Notes under the pieces: model-generated
What the model was told of the DNA's origin: nothing
Database searches by the model: none
What the model saw: the letters and a program-made list of their open reading frames with translations, nothing else
Source of the DNA: Brevundimonas sp.
GTDB lineage: Bacteria; Pseudomonadota; Alphaproteobacteria; Caulobacterales; Caulobacteraceae
Assembly: GCF_027487935.1 (NCBI RefSeq)
Contig: NZ_JAIYCP010000009.1
Span: forward strand, 1 to 64,000
DNA length: 64,000 nucleotides
Direction of reading: 5' to 3'
Shown: positions 55,377-63,756 of the stretch, one piece after another
How the letters are laid out: every line of letters starts with the position of its first letter
How positions within the stretch are numbered: the first letter of the stretch is position 1
Program-made: the position numbers and the translations under genes

Positions 55377-56036
55377 ATGACATCACCCTCCTGGCTGCGC
55401 CTGCACTGGCCCATGGTCCTGCTGTTGCTGATCGCGGGCTCCAGCCTGTTGTGGCCGGTCGGCGGCGGATGGCTGTCGCGGCTGGCCCTGGGCTGGGACA
55501 TCGGCGTCGGGCTGTTCCTGATCGACAGCCTGTTGAGGCTCAGGCGTGCCCGGTCGACGGACGATATCCGGCGGCGCGCGGCGGCACTGGATCAGGCGGG
55601 CGGTGCCGTCCTGCCCCTGGCCCTGTTCGCGGCCCTGGCCAGTATAGCGGTGGTGGTGGGCGAGGCGGTGCGGCTGGCCGGCGGCGGCGAGGCGGCCGAC
55701 GGGGCCGCGGTTCTGGCACTGGCGACCGTGGCCCTGTCCTGGACCTTCGTGCATCTGATCTTCGCGCTCCACTATGCCCATGCCTTCTATGCCCCGGCGG
55801 GCAAGGACGGGGACCAGGGCGGACTGGCGTTCCCGGGCGGCGAGGACCCGGACTATTGGGACTTCCTGCATTTCTCGCTGATCATCGGCGTGGCCCTGCA
55901 GACGGCCGACATCCAGATCCTCGACCGGAAACTGCGGCGCACGGTGACGGTGCACAGCGTCACCGCCTTCCTGTTCAACACGGTGATCGTGGCCCTGACG
56001 GTCAATCTGGCGGTCGGACTGCTGGGCGGCGGTTAA
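55377..56036 (+). CDS. DUF1345 family membrane protein
   Basis: The 219-residue product has about five membrane segments. It has the DUF1345 pattern: 'LGWDIGVGLFLIDSLLRL', 'SWTFVHLIFALHYAHAFY', 'DPDYWDFLHFSLIIGVALQT' and 'VTVHSVTAFLFNTVIVALT'. Function unknown. It is divergent from malate synthase. Confidence 0.88.
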   Translation: MTSPSWLRLHWPMVLLLLIAGSSLLWPVGGGWLSRLALGWDIGVGLFLIDSLLRLRRARSTDDIRRRAAALDQAGGAVLPLALFAALASIAVVVGEAVRLAGGGEAADGAAVLALATVALSWTFVHLIFALHYAHAFYAPAGKDGDQGGLAFPGGEDPDYWDFLHFSLIIGVALQTADIQILDRKLRRTVTVHSVTAFLFNTVIVALTVNLAVGLLGGG

Positions 56037-56316
56037 CCTCTCCGCCTTGACTTGGCCGCATTGAGCGCCCATTTGCGCTGCGTCGCACAATTGCGATGCC
56101 CCGGTGCGCTCCAGCGCGTGTGGGTCTTCCGACTTCCGAAGACCTGACTGTAGCAGCGGCCGGCCCTCAAGATTCATTCGCTGCCCGGACACGCGGGGCG
56201 GCGCCCGATCCACCCCGAAGGCCTCACCCAGAGGCCCCGTCGGGACTGGCGGTGCGCGGCCCATGGCTTGTCAGCCCGGTCGATGCGCGTCGCCGCATGC
56301 GAAAGACATGGCTCCC

Positions 56317-57819
56317 ATGAGCAAGACATTCGACTCCTTCGGCCTGAATCCGGCCCTGCTGCAGGCGCTGGCCTCCGAAGGCTACACCACCCCCACCCCG
56401 ATCCAGGCCCAGGCCATTCCTGACGTCATGGCCGGCAAGGACCTGCTGGGCATCGCCCAGACCGGCACCGGCAAGACGGCGGCCTTCGCCCTGCCGATCC
56501 TGCACCGCCTCGCCGCCAACCGCGTCGCGCCCAAGCCGCGCACCGCGCGCGTCCTGATCCTGTCACCGACCCGCGAACTGGCCAGCCAGATCGCCGAGAG
56601 CTTCAAGACCTATGGCCGTCACCTCGGCTTCAAGGTCGCGGTCGTCTTTGGCGGCGTGAAATACGGCCCGCAGGAACGCGCCATCCAGGCCGGCCTCGAT
56701 GTGCTGGTCGCCACCCCCGGCCGTCTGCTGGACCATATGCAGCAGAAGACGCTGGACCTGTCCTCGACCGAGATCTTCGTCCTCGACGAGGCCGACCAGA
56801 TGCTGGACCTGGGCTTCGTCAAGCCGATCCGCCAGATCGTCAGCCGCATCCCCGCCATGCGCCAGAACCTGTTCTTCTCGGCCACCATGCCGTCGGAGAT
56901 CGGCAAGCTGGCCGGCGAACTGCTCAAGGACCCGGTCAAGGTGTCGGTGACGCCCCAGGCCACCACGGTGCAGCGCATCAGCCAGTCGATCATCCACATC
57001 GAACAGGGCCGCAAGCGCGCCCTGCTGACCGAGATGTTCGCGGATCCGCACTATACGCGCTGCCTGGTCTTCACCAAGACCAAGCACGGCGCCGACAAGG
57101 TCGCGGCCTATCTGGAAGCCGGCGGCGTCGAGGCCGGGGCCATCCACGGCAACAAGAGCCAGCCCCAGCGTGAACGCACCCTGGCCGCCTTCAAGGCCGG
57201 CAAGCTGCGCGTCCTGGTCGCCACCGATATCGCCGCCCGCGGCATCGACGTCGACGGCGTCTCGCACGTGCTGAATTTCGAGCTGCCCTATGTGCCGGAA
57301 GCCTATGTGCACCGCATCGGCCGAACCGCCCGCGCCGGCGCCGACGGCACCGCCATCAGCTTCGTGGCCGGCGACGAGATGAAGCTGCTGCGCGACATCG
57401 AAAAGGTCACGCGCCAGAAGATCCCGGCCACCGACCGCCGCAACGACAAGTCGCTGGCCCTGCTGGACCAGTCGATCATGGCCTCGGGCGTCAAGTCCAA
57501 GGCCTCGATGCCCGACGACGGCCGCGGCGACCGCCAGCAGCAGCGTGGCCCGCGCAATCCGCGCCGCGACGGCGTCAAGCTGGAAGGCGGCGGGCAACCG
57601 CACCGCGTACGCAAGGCCGGCCCGGGCCGCGACGCCCGCCCGATCCCGGAGCGCACCTTCGACCCGCTGGCGCGCGAGCGTCCGCGCAACAGCAACAACG
57701 ACCCGCGCCACAGCTCGGCCCCGGCCACGGCCTCGGCCAAGCCCGACGGCGAAATCAAGCGCCGCCCGCGCCGCCGCAAGCCGTCCAACGGCGGCAAGGG
57801 GTATGCGGCGCAGGGGTAA
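56317..57819 (+). CDS. DEAD-box ATP-dependent RNA helicase (RhlE-like)
   Basis: The 500-residue product has the full motif series: Q motif 'FDSFGLNPALLQAL..TPIQAQAIP' (in part), motif I 'AQTGTGKTAAF', Ia 'PTRELASQ', motif II 'VLDEADQMLD', motif III 'FSATMP' and motif VI 'HRIGRTARAG'. The C-terminal 110 residues are basic and rich in Arg, Pro and Gly, an RNA-binding tail. The ATG at 56317 is the family start (MSKTFDSFGL); an ATG at 56308 would add three residues. Typical roles are cold growth and ribosome or RNA-decay remodelling. Confidence 0.95.
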   Translation: MSKTFDSFGLNPALLQALASEGYTTPTPIQAQAIPDVMAGKDLLGIAQTGTGKTAAFALPILHRLAANRVAPKPRTARVLILSPTRELASQIAESFKTYGRHLGFKVAVVFGGVKYGPQERAIQAGLDVLVATPGRLLDHMQQKTLDLSSTEIFVLDEADQMLDLGFVKPIRQIVSRIPAMRQNLFFSATMPSEIGKLAGELLKDPVKVSVTPQATTVQRISQSIIHIEQGRKRALLTEMFADPHYTRCLVFTKTKHGADKVAAYLEAGGVEAGAIHGNKSQPQRERTLAAFKAGKLRVLVATDIAARGIDVDGVSHVLNFELPYVPEAYVHRIGRTARAGADGTAISFVAGDEMKLLRDIEKVTRQKIPATDRRNDKSLALLDQSIMASGVKSKASMPDDGRGDRQQQRGPRNPRRDGVKLEGGGQPHRVRKAGPGRDARPIPERTFDPLARERPRNSNNDPRHSSAPATASAKPDGEIKRRPRRRKPSNGGKGYAAQG

Positions 57820-57832
57820 GGCAGACAAGGAC

Positions 57833-57952
57833 CGTCACCCTCGGGCTTGACCCGAGGGTCAGATGCAGAGGCCGGCGCGGTGAAGACAGGCGCGCGCCGG
57901 CTGACACCGTGCGGCGGACAGTCTGATCCTCGGGTCAAGCCCGAGGATGACG
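57833..57952. repeat. Paired-hairpin palindromic element, family A, copy 4
   Basis: It starts 'cgtcaccctcgggcttgacc' and ends 'caagcccgaggatgacg', 120 bases, slightly shorter and more diverged than the other three copies. It follows the helicase stop codon directly and may serve as its terminator. Confidence 0.88.
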
Positions 57953-58000
57953 GAGGTAAGGTGTTGTCCTGTTGCGGACGAGCGCCAGGGTCGGGTCCCT

Positions 58001-58030
58001 AGCCGAAGCGGACTTTAGGGCGGTTCGCGT
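58001..58030. repeat. Hairpin repeat, family D, half unit on the 3' side of the DUF805-like gene
   Basis: 'gccgaagcggactttaggg' is, in reverse complement, the AGTCCGCTTCGGC unit of family D. It touches the end of the minus-strand gene at 58030. Confidence 0.5.
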
Positions 58031-58524
58031 CAAATCCGGGGCGGTTTGTAGTTGTCTGACTTTGGACCAACCATGTCGAACAGTGGCTTGGGCACCGGAC
58101 CCCAGCGGTTCGCCATAGGATCGCCGGGCCTCGCTCCCAACTCTATCGCCGCCCAGCCGAAGGCTAGGAACTGCGGCACCGGTATCCATGACGTGCTGAA
58201 CGGCAGGGATAGCCCTGAGACCAAAACGATTAGACTGATTGCGAACGTCGCAACGCTTACGGCTGCGTAGACCCAGAATGCGATTGGTCTGGCATCTCGA
58301 TCACGCGCGCGTTTTATTGAGACGTGGCGTTGAACCGCCAAAGCTACCGCTAGGCAGACCGCTTCGGCGACGCCCAGAAGAACCGTGGATTGGACGGTCG
58401 CAGCAGACAGGGTTTCACCGTCCCGCAGCAGGTTCCGGGCAAAGAACTCCGTGGCTTGGAGATAGAGGAAATACGTCACGACGAACGTCCCCCACCACTC
58501 CAGCCGTCCCACCCTCGACTTCAT
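58030..58524 (-). CDS. DUF805-like membrane protein
   Basis: The 164-residue product has about four membrane segments. It starts 'MKSRVGRLEWWGTFVVTYFL', and the C-terminal 'PMANRWGPVPKPLFDMVGPK' resembles the 'GPNRFG' end of DUF805 proteins. GGAGGT lies eleven bases before the ATG. GC content is visibly lower than in neighbouring genes. Family D hairpin units lie on both sides, as in the array at 18.2-19.8 kb. Confidence 0.6.
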   Translation of the reverse strand: MKSRVGRLEWWGTFVVTYFLYLQATEFFARNLLRDGETLSAATVQSTVLLGVAEAVCLAVALAVQRHVSIKRARDRDARPIAFWVYAAVSVATFAISLIVLVSGLSLPFSTSWIPVPQFLAFGWAAIELGARPGDPMANRWGPVPKPLFDMVGPKSDNYKPPRI

Positions 58525-58576
58525 GTGCTGACCTCCAGCGACCCTCGCTACCCGCAATCTAGTGTTGTCAGAATAA

Positions 58577-58616
58577 ATGTCCGCTCGCCACCCTCAGCTA
58601 ACCATCGAACAGTCCA
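58577..58616. repeat. Hairpin repeat, family D, unit on the 5' side of the DUF805-like gene
   Basis: 'atgtccgctcgccaccctca' matches the start of the family D consensus (TGTCCGCT..CCACCC). The second half is degenerate. It lies between the DUF805-like gene and the ctrA terminator. Confidence 0.5.
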
Positions 58617-58637
58617 CTCTTGGCTGCCGCCCAACGA

Positions 58638-58671
58638 AAACGCCCGCCGGATCACTCCGGCGGGCGTTTCA
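58638..58671. terminator. Intrinsic terminator of ctrA
   Basis: 'aaacgcccgccgga' and 'tccggcgggcgttt' form a perfect 14-base stem around 'tcac'. On the minus strand the stem begins about 20 bases after the ctrA stop codon and ends in a T/G-rich run. It may work in both directions. Confidence 0.88.
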
Positions 58672-58692
58672 GTGTCTTGATCGTCGGACCGG

Positions 58693-59406
58693 TCAGGCGG
58701 CGGCGCTGGCCGGGGCGGTGGCGGTGCTTTCCGACGGGTCGCGCAGGACATAGCCGCGGCCCCAGACGGTCTCGATATAGTGTTTGCCGCCGGCGGCCGT
58801 GGCCAGCTTCTTGCGCAGCTTGCAGATGAAGACGTCGATGATCTTCAGCTCGGGCTCGTCCATGCCGCCGTAAAGGTGGTTGAGGAACATTTCCTTGGTC
58901 AGGGTGGTGCCCTTGCGGAGCGAGAGCAGCTCCAGCATCTGGTATTCCTTGCCCGTCAGATGGACGCGGTGACCGTTCACCTCGACCGTCTTGCCGTCCA
59001 GGTTCACCGCGATCTCGCCGGTGTGGATGATGGCCTGGGCGTGACCCTTGGAACGACGGACCACGGCGTGGGTGCGCGCGATCAGCTCGTCCTTGTGGAA
59101 GGGCTTGGTCATATAGTCGTCGGCACCGCCGCCGAAGGTCTTGACCTTGGTCTCGATCTCGGTCGAGCCCGACAGGATCATGACCGGGGTATTGATCTTG
59201 CCGACGCGCAGCTGACGCAGAACCTCAAGACCGTTCATATCAGGCAGGTTCAGGTCCAGCATGATCATGTCGTAGTCGTAGATCTTGCCGAGATCGATGC
59301 CCTCTTCTCCGAGGTCCGTCGTGTAGACGTTGAACCCCTCGGACTTGAGCATGAGTTCGATGCTCTGCGCGGTCGCATGATCATCTTCGATAAGCAGGAC
59401 GCGCAT
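58693..59406 (-). CDS. ctrA: Cell cycle response regulator CtrA
   Basis: The OmpR-type master regulator of the Caulobacterales cell cycle silences the origin and controls division, polarity and flagellar genes. The product is 237 residues. The receiver domain (1-120) has '[18 protein letters not shown]', the phospho-acceptor Asp in '[19 protein letters not shown]' and Lys in '[14 protein letters not shown]'. The winged helix (125-230) has '[20 protein letters not shown]' and '[15 protein letters not shown]'. The C-terminus ends 'ATAPASAAA', fitting an Ala-rich ClpXP degron. Upstream DNA carries TTAA half-sites and GANTC sites. Confidence 0.97.
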   Translation of the reverse strand: MRVLLIEDDHATAQSIELMLKSEGFNVYTTDLGEEGIDLGKIYDYDMIMLDLNLPDMNGLEVLRQLRVGKINTPVMILSGSTEIETKVKTFGGGADDYMTKPFHKDELIARTHAVVRRSKGHAQAIIHTGEIAVNLDGKTVEVNGHRVHLTGKEYQMLELLSLRKGTTLTKEMFLNHLYGGMDEPELKIIDVFICKLRKKLATAAGGKHYIETVWGRGYVLRDPSESTATAPASAAA

Positions 59407-59699
59407 TTATGCCCCTCCAGGCAAAGCTTGACAGTGATTTCCGACATCGAAGGCCGGGTAACCTTGTTCGGGAGTTAACCGGGGAAAAACTTAAGAAAGG
59501 TTAACTCCACCCCGTTGAGACGAATCGTAGGCTGATTTGCGAATCGGCGTCGAGAGTCCTGAGTCAAGCGAACGAGATTTTTTCGCAGTGCGGTCAGCGG
59601 ACCCGCCCTGCGTCCGTTTTCGACGTAGCCATAGGATTATATTCCGCTCAGACGTCGGCGTGAGAAATGACCGGCGCTACGGGATGACGGGAGTTTCAA
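59407..59699. promoter_or_regulatory. ctrA regulatory region with four GANTC sites
   Basis: GANTC, the CcrM methylation site, occurs at 59522 (GAATC), 59541 (GAATC), 59554 (GAGTC) and 59561 (GAGTC). TTAA half-sites lie at 59475, 59491 and 59501, near the TTAA-N7-TTAA pattern of CtrA boxes (the last two are six bases apart). In Caulobacter the ctrA P1 promoter is repressed by methylation at one such site and by CtrA itself. The region also serves the divergent gene at 59700. Confidence 0.75.
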
Positions 59700-60056
59700 A
59701 TGGTCGAAACCTATCGGGTGCCGGTGACCGACGCGGACCGGATCCGCGCCGGGCTGGCCTTGCAGCTGGTCGCCGCGGCGACCGGCATCAGTGTGGAGAA
59801 GATGACCGCCTCTGTGCGGCTCAAGGGCCGGGTTTGCCGCGCCCGCTGGCTGGCCCTCTACACCGCCTATGTCACCTTCGGCTGGCCCCTGGACCGGGTG
59901 GCGCATGCCTTCGGCCTGAACCGGGCGACGGCGGCGGCGGCCTGCCGCTGGGCTGAGGACGGGCGGGATCATCCGTCGGTCGATGCCCTGCTGGAACGGC
60001 TGGAGCTGTGTGTCAGCCAGCTGCTTGAGGCCCCGCGCTGCGAGCTGCCGGCATGA
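59700..60056 (+). CDS. DnaA domain IV-like HTH protein
   Basis: The 118-residue product has 'IRAGLALQLVAAATGISVEK', then 'CRARWLALYTAYVTFGWPLD' and 'RVAHAFGLNRATAAAACRWA'. These follow the pattern of DnaA domain IV (helices ending in the DHTT-type loop, here NRATAAAACR). No ATPase domain is present. GGGAG precedes the ATG. It is divergent from ctrA and overlaps the DUF6456 gene by ATGA. A role near replication control is suggested by context only. Confidence 0.75.
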   Translation: MVETYRVPVTDADRIRAGLALQLVAAATGISVEKMTASVRLKGRVCRARWLALYTAYVTFGWPLDRVAHAFGLNRATAAAACRWAEDGRDHPSVDALLERLELCVSQLLEAPRCELPA

Positions 60057-60781
60057 CCGGCCCGGCAGGGGACACGGCGGCGGTCGTCCGGGCACGGCGG
60101 CTGCTGGCGCGGCGCGACGGCTGGATCGAGGCTGTGCCGGCCGGCTATGCGGTCAGGCCCGGACGGGATCGGCGCAGCCGCGTCATTCTGGTCCTCGATG
60201 AGGACGGCTTCCGCCGGCTGGTCGAGACACCCGGGCTGCGGCGGCGACCGGACGGAGGCTGGGTCGCGCGGACCGCACCGCACATCGGTGCCCCGGCGCC
60301 CGAGCCGGGACGGCCCGGCGTGATCGAGGGGACCCGCACCGTGATGGAGACGGACGGACGGCCCGGGCAGAGGCGCGCCAATCTGGGCCAGTCGGCGATC
60401 CTGTGGCTGGCGCAGCGCAGGACGGTCGACGGCCGACCCTGGCTGGTTGCCGCCCAGATCGCGGCGGCCGCCCGCCTGGGTCTGGACGCCGAGCAGGCGG
60501 CGCGCGGGCCCTCGCTCACCCTGCGCTGGGACGCCCTGCCCCGTTCGGGCGGCGGGTCGGCGGTCCGGGCCGAGCCGGGGGATTCTGCCCTTGCCGCGGC
60601 GCGACGGGTTGAGGCTGCGCTCGCGGCCTGCGGCCCGGCCCGGCCCATGGTCGAGGCCATCTGCATCCGCGCCTCGGCCCTGCAGGCGGCCGAACGCGAC
60701 CTCGGGCTACGCCGCCGCGAGGGCAAACATCTGCTGCAGAAGGGCCTGGCCGCCCTTGCGGTCCATTACCGCATCGGCTGA
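60053..60781 (+). CDS. DUF6456 domain protein
   Basis: The product is 242 residues. The conserved C-terminal half (from about residue 105) holds 'RRANLGQSAILWLAQRRTVD', 'DSALAAARRVEAALAACGPA' and 'RRREGKHLLQKGLAALAVHY', the DUF6456 pattern as I recall it. The N-terminal part is variable and basic. The ATGA overlap with the DnaA-like gene shows co-translation. I believe homologues sit beside ctrA in other alphaproteobacteria. Function unknown. Confidence 0.75.
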   Translation: MTGPAGDTAAVVRARRLLARRDGWIEAVPAGYAVRPGRDRRSRVILVLDEDGFRRLVETPGLRRRPDGGWVARTAPHIGAPAPEPGRPGVIEGTRTVMETDGRPGQRRANLGQSAILWLAQRRTVDGRPWLVAAQIAAAARLGLDAEQAARGPSLTLRWDALPRSGGGSAVRAEPGDSALAAARRVEAALAACGPARPMVEAICIRASALQAAERDLGLRRREGKHLLQKGLAALAVHYRIG

Positions 60782-60873
60782 CAGGGTGGCGGGGCGACAA
60801 GGACGGCGCGCTGTGTCAGGTTACAGGCTCGTAACTTTTCCCTGTCCGGATTCAGCCGTAGGGTGAAGTTGAA

Positions 60874-60897
60874 AGCGCGCGCCTTCGGGGGCGCGCT
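60874..60897. terminator. Probable terminator hairpin after the DUF6456 gene
   Basis: 'agcgcgcgcc' and 'ggggcgcgct' pair with one mismatch around a TTCG tetraloop. It lies about 90 bases after the stop codon. The T-tract is short (att). Confidence 0.4.
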
Positions 60898-60940
60898 ATT
60901 GCGTTGCGGCGGCAGGCTCCTGTGGCCGTCGAGTTCGGGG

Positions 60941-61468
60941 ATGACGGTGAAGCCAGTAGTTTGTTGCGTCCTGGCCGCCGGCCTGCTGTCCATTGCCCTG
61001 CCCGTTTCAGCCCAGGAGGCCGTGCCCGCCGGACTGCTGACCGAGGTGTGCCTCCCCTTTGCCAACCGGGCCCAGACCCTCGAGCGGTCGGTCAAGGCGG
61101 CCCGCGAACTCGAGTTCCGCCGGCCGGTGAATGACACCGCCCCGCTTGATGACTGGGCTTCCGAGGTCACCATGGTGTCCCGGGACGGCGTCTGGCGGGT
61201 CCGGATCGAGGAAGGCTCCGTCGAACGTGATGCGCGCCCGGCCTATGAAGTCAGCTGCATCATCTCCTCCAGCCGGGCCAGCGCCCGCGAGCTGGCGGAC
61301 CTCGGCCGCCGCGCCTTTCGCGACGAGCGATACTGGACCAGCCCGCCGGACAATGCCTGGCGCTGGGATCGCCGCAGCGCCTACCCTGACGAATATGGCC
61401 TGGCCGTCGAGGTTCGTGAACAGGCCGGCGAACGCCCGACGATGACGGTCCGCGGCTCCTACTACTGA
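60941..61468 (+). CDS. Hypothetical secreted protein
   Basis: The product is 175 residues from the ATG at 60941 (MTVKPVVCCVLAAGLL). A signal peptide ends near 'ALPVSA'. The mature part includes 'LTEVCLPFANRAQTLERSVK' and 'ARPAYEVSCIISSSRASARE', with two Cys that could pair. No family recognised. Its end overlaps the convergent sufE end by seven bases. Confidence 0.65.
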   Translation: MTVKPVVCCVLAAGLLSIALPVSAQEAVPAGLLTEVCLPFANRAQTLERSVKAARELEFRRPVNDTAPLDDWASEVTMVSRDGVWRVRIEEGSVERDARPAYEVSCIISSSRASARELADLGRRAFRDERYWTSPPDNAWRWDRRSAYPDEYGLAVEVREQAGERPTMTVRGSYY

Positions 61469-61881
61469 GCGGCGGCGTCGCGGATCCGGCCCACCATACT
61501 GTTCAGACCATTGGCACGCTGACGCGTCAGGGCCGAAGGCAGGCCCAGACGGTCAAGGGCCGCACGGGCGTCAAAGGCCAGGATTTCGGCCGGGCTCCGA
61601 CCCGAATACAGCCTGAGCAACAGGGCAATGTTGCCCTTGGACAGGGCACTGTCACTGTCCGCGGCGAAGACCAGACGATCCCCTTCGCGGCGCACGGCCA
61701 GCCAGACCTGGGCGGCGCAGCCGGGCACCTTGTTGGCCTCGATCCGGTCCTCATCCGCCAGGGGGGCCAGGCCCTTGCCCAGGTCGATGACGTATTCAAT
61801 CCGGCCTTCCCAGTCGCCGAGCAGGTCGAACTCCTCGACCAGTTCGGCCAGGGTGTCTTCGATGGGCGCGGCGGCGGTCAT
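61462..61881 (-). CDS. SufE family sulfur acceptor protein
   Basis: SufE takes persulfide sulfur from the desulfurase SufS and passes it to Fe-S assembly. The 139-residue product has the active Cys in 'NKVPGCAAQVWLAVRREGDR' and the family blocks 'DTLAELVEEFDLLGDWEGRI' and 'RQRANGLNSMVGRIRDAA'. The ATG at 61881 is used; a longer open frame upstream is unrelated. No other suf genes are in the window. It is divergent from the kinase gene. Confidence 0.93.
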   Translation of the reverse strand: MTAAAPIEDTLAELVEEFDLLGDWEGRIEYVIDLGKGLAPLADEDRIEANKVPGCAAQVWLAVRREGDRLVFAADSDSALSKGNIALLLRLYSGRSPAEILAFDARAALDRLGLPSALTRQRANGLNSMVGRIRDAAAQ

Positions 61882-62056
61882 GGGGCGCTGGATAGGCCGG
61901 ACCGGCGTTAACGACAACCACCCTCCCTTTCCCCGGAAATCCCCGGCAAGCCCCCGGCGTCAGTCGCCTGGAACGGGTGCGGGCTTTGGACGACTCATCC
62001 CGGGGGCTAGTCTGGCGAGGCCGGCGGTATGGTGTCCGGCCCGTCCCAGCCTGCCC

Positions 62057-63739
62057 TTGATCCAGTCCGCCCGCCCTGACCCGAAGCCCCTGCCCGACGC
62101 TCCGGCGAGCGATCGTCCGTCGCTGGCTGCCTGGCATGCGGGTTGGGCGGTGGCGGTGGCGCTGCTGGCGCTCGGCGGGCGCTGGATCGGCGGCGTCGAC
62201 GGCTCGGTGTTCTACGGTGTCCTGACCATGGTGGTGCCCGGCCTCACGGGCCTTGCCCTGCTGCGGCGCGACGGCGGTCCCGAGCGGATGGCGCAGCTCG
62301 GCATCTGGAGCGTCGCCGCCCTGCTGACCGCCGCCCTGTCCGGAGGCCTGACGGGTCCGCTCAGCGGCTTTGTCTTTCTTCCCCTCGCAGCGGGGATCGC
62401 GCTCGGCGGACCGCGGCCGGTTCAGCTCGGTGCCCTCGCCGTGGGCCTCGCGGCCGTCGCCGGCCTGCTCTCGGCCTCGGTCACCCCCGGCCCGCACCTG
62501 CCCGGTCTTGCGGCCATTTCGGCCCTGTTGACCGCCACCGCCGCAGCCCTGGCGGTCCGTCTGTCGTGGCGTCAGCGCGAGGCCCGGCTCACCGCCGCCG
62601 AGGCCGAGACGGCCCGGCTCGAGAGCCTGCTGGCCGCCCAGCCCGGCCTCACCCTTGTGCTGGAACCTTCCGGTCGAGTTTTGGCCGCCTATGGGGCCCC
62701 GCCCGTCTCCCTGCCGGTCGATCCCCTGTTCGAAAGCGGTCTCGTGGCCGCATTGCATGCGCCGGACCGGCCGCAGCTTCTGGCCGCCATCGAGCGCGCC
62801 CTGAAGGGTCACGACGGTGCGGCCGTGTTCGCACCGCGGACGGCACTGGACCGCCGGGTGCAGTTGATCGTGCGCCGTCTGGACGATCCTGCGGAGCCCC
62901 GTCTGATCGCCCAGCTGTTCGATGCGACCGCCCAGTACGCCCGCGAACTGGGCCTCGAGGTCGCCCGACAGGAGGCCGAAGCCCGAGAGGCCGGCAAGAC
63001 CCGCTTCCTGGCCAATATGAGCCACGAACTGCGCACGCCCCTGAACGCCGTGCTCGGCTTTTCGGACATCATGCGCCAGCGCATTTTCGGTCCCCTGCCC
63101 GACCGCTACAGCGAATATGCCGAGAACATCCACCAGGCGGGCGGCCATCTGCTGGACCTGATCAACGATGTGCTCGACGTGACCAAGATCGAGGCCGAGC
63201 GCTATACGCTGACGCTGGAACAGTTCGATGCCCGCGAGGTGGTCTCGGCCGCCATGGCCCTGGTCCGGGTCAATGCCGACGACAAGGGCGTCAGCCTGTC
63301 CAGCGTCCTGCCCGGCGATCCGGTCGAGGTCTCGGCCGACCGGCGCGCGCTGAAGCAGATCGCCCTGAACCTGTTGTCCAATGCCGTGAAATTCACCCCG
63401 CGGGACGGCGCGATCACGGTGACGGTCGAGGCCATCGGCCCCTATCTGGAAGTCATTGTCGCCGACACCGGCGTGGGCATCGCCCCGGAGGACGTCCGCC
63501 GTCTGGGCCGGCCGTTCGAACAGGCCGGAGAGATCGAGCAGCGTCGGCAGGGAACGGGTCTGGGCCTGTCGCTGGTCCGCGCCCTTGCCGAACTGCACGG
63601 CGGCCGGATGAGCATCGACAGCACGCTGGGCGAGGGCACGGCGGTGACGGTGCGCCTGCCCGTAGCCGTGATCGCGCGGGCCCCCGCGCCGGAGGGCGGT
63701 GCCGAGATCATCCCGATGCCCCGGAAGGGCGGGGGTTGA
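62057..63739 (+). CDS. DivJ/PleC-type sensor histidine kinase
   Basis: The product is about 560 residues, with TTG at 62057 as the likely start since no ATG or GTG fits. About five to six N-terminal membrane segments (residues about 20-160) lead to a degenerate PAS-like linker. The HisKA domain has 'FLANMSHELRTPLNAVLGFS', and the ATPase has 'LKQIALNLLSNAVKFTP' (N box), 'ADTGVGIAPEDV' (G1) and 'GTGLGLSLVRALAELHGG' (G2). The domain order and HisKA sequence fit DivJ, which feeds phosphate to DivK upstream of CtrA, but PleC-like relatives cannot be excluded. Confidence 0.88.
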   Translation: MIQSARPDPKPLPDAPASDRPSLAAWHAGWAVAVALLALGGRWIGGVDGSVFYGVLTMVVPGLTGLALLRRDGGPERMAQLGIWSVAALLTAALSGGLTGPLSGFVFLPLAAGIALGGPRPVQLGALAVGLAAVAGLLSASVTPGPHLPGLAAISALLTATAAALAVRLSWRQREARLTAAEAETARLESLLAAQPGLTLVLEPSGRVLAAYGAPPVSLPVDPLFESGLVAALHAPDRPQLLAAIERALKGHDGAAVFAPRTALDRRVQLIVRRLDDPAEPRLIAQLFDATAQYARELGLEVARQEAEAREAGKTRFLANMSHELRTPLNAVLGFSDIMRQRIFGPLPDRYSEYAENIHQAGGHLLDLINDVLDVTKIEAERYTLTLEQFDAREVVSAAMALVRVNADDKGVSLSSVLPGDPVEVSADRRALKQIALNLLSNAVKFTPRDGAITVTVEAIGPYLEVIVADTGVGIAPEDVRRLGRPFEQAGEIEQRRQGTGLGLSLVRALAELHGGRMSIDSTLGEGTAVTVRLPVAVIARAPAPEGGAEIIPMPRKGGG

Positions 63740-63756
63740 AAGGGCGCGGCAGGCCC

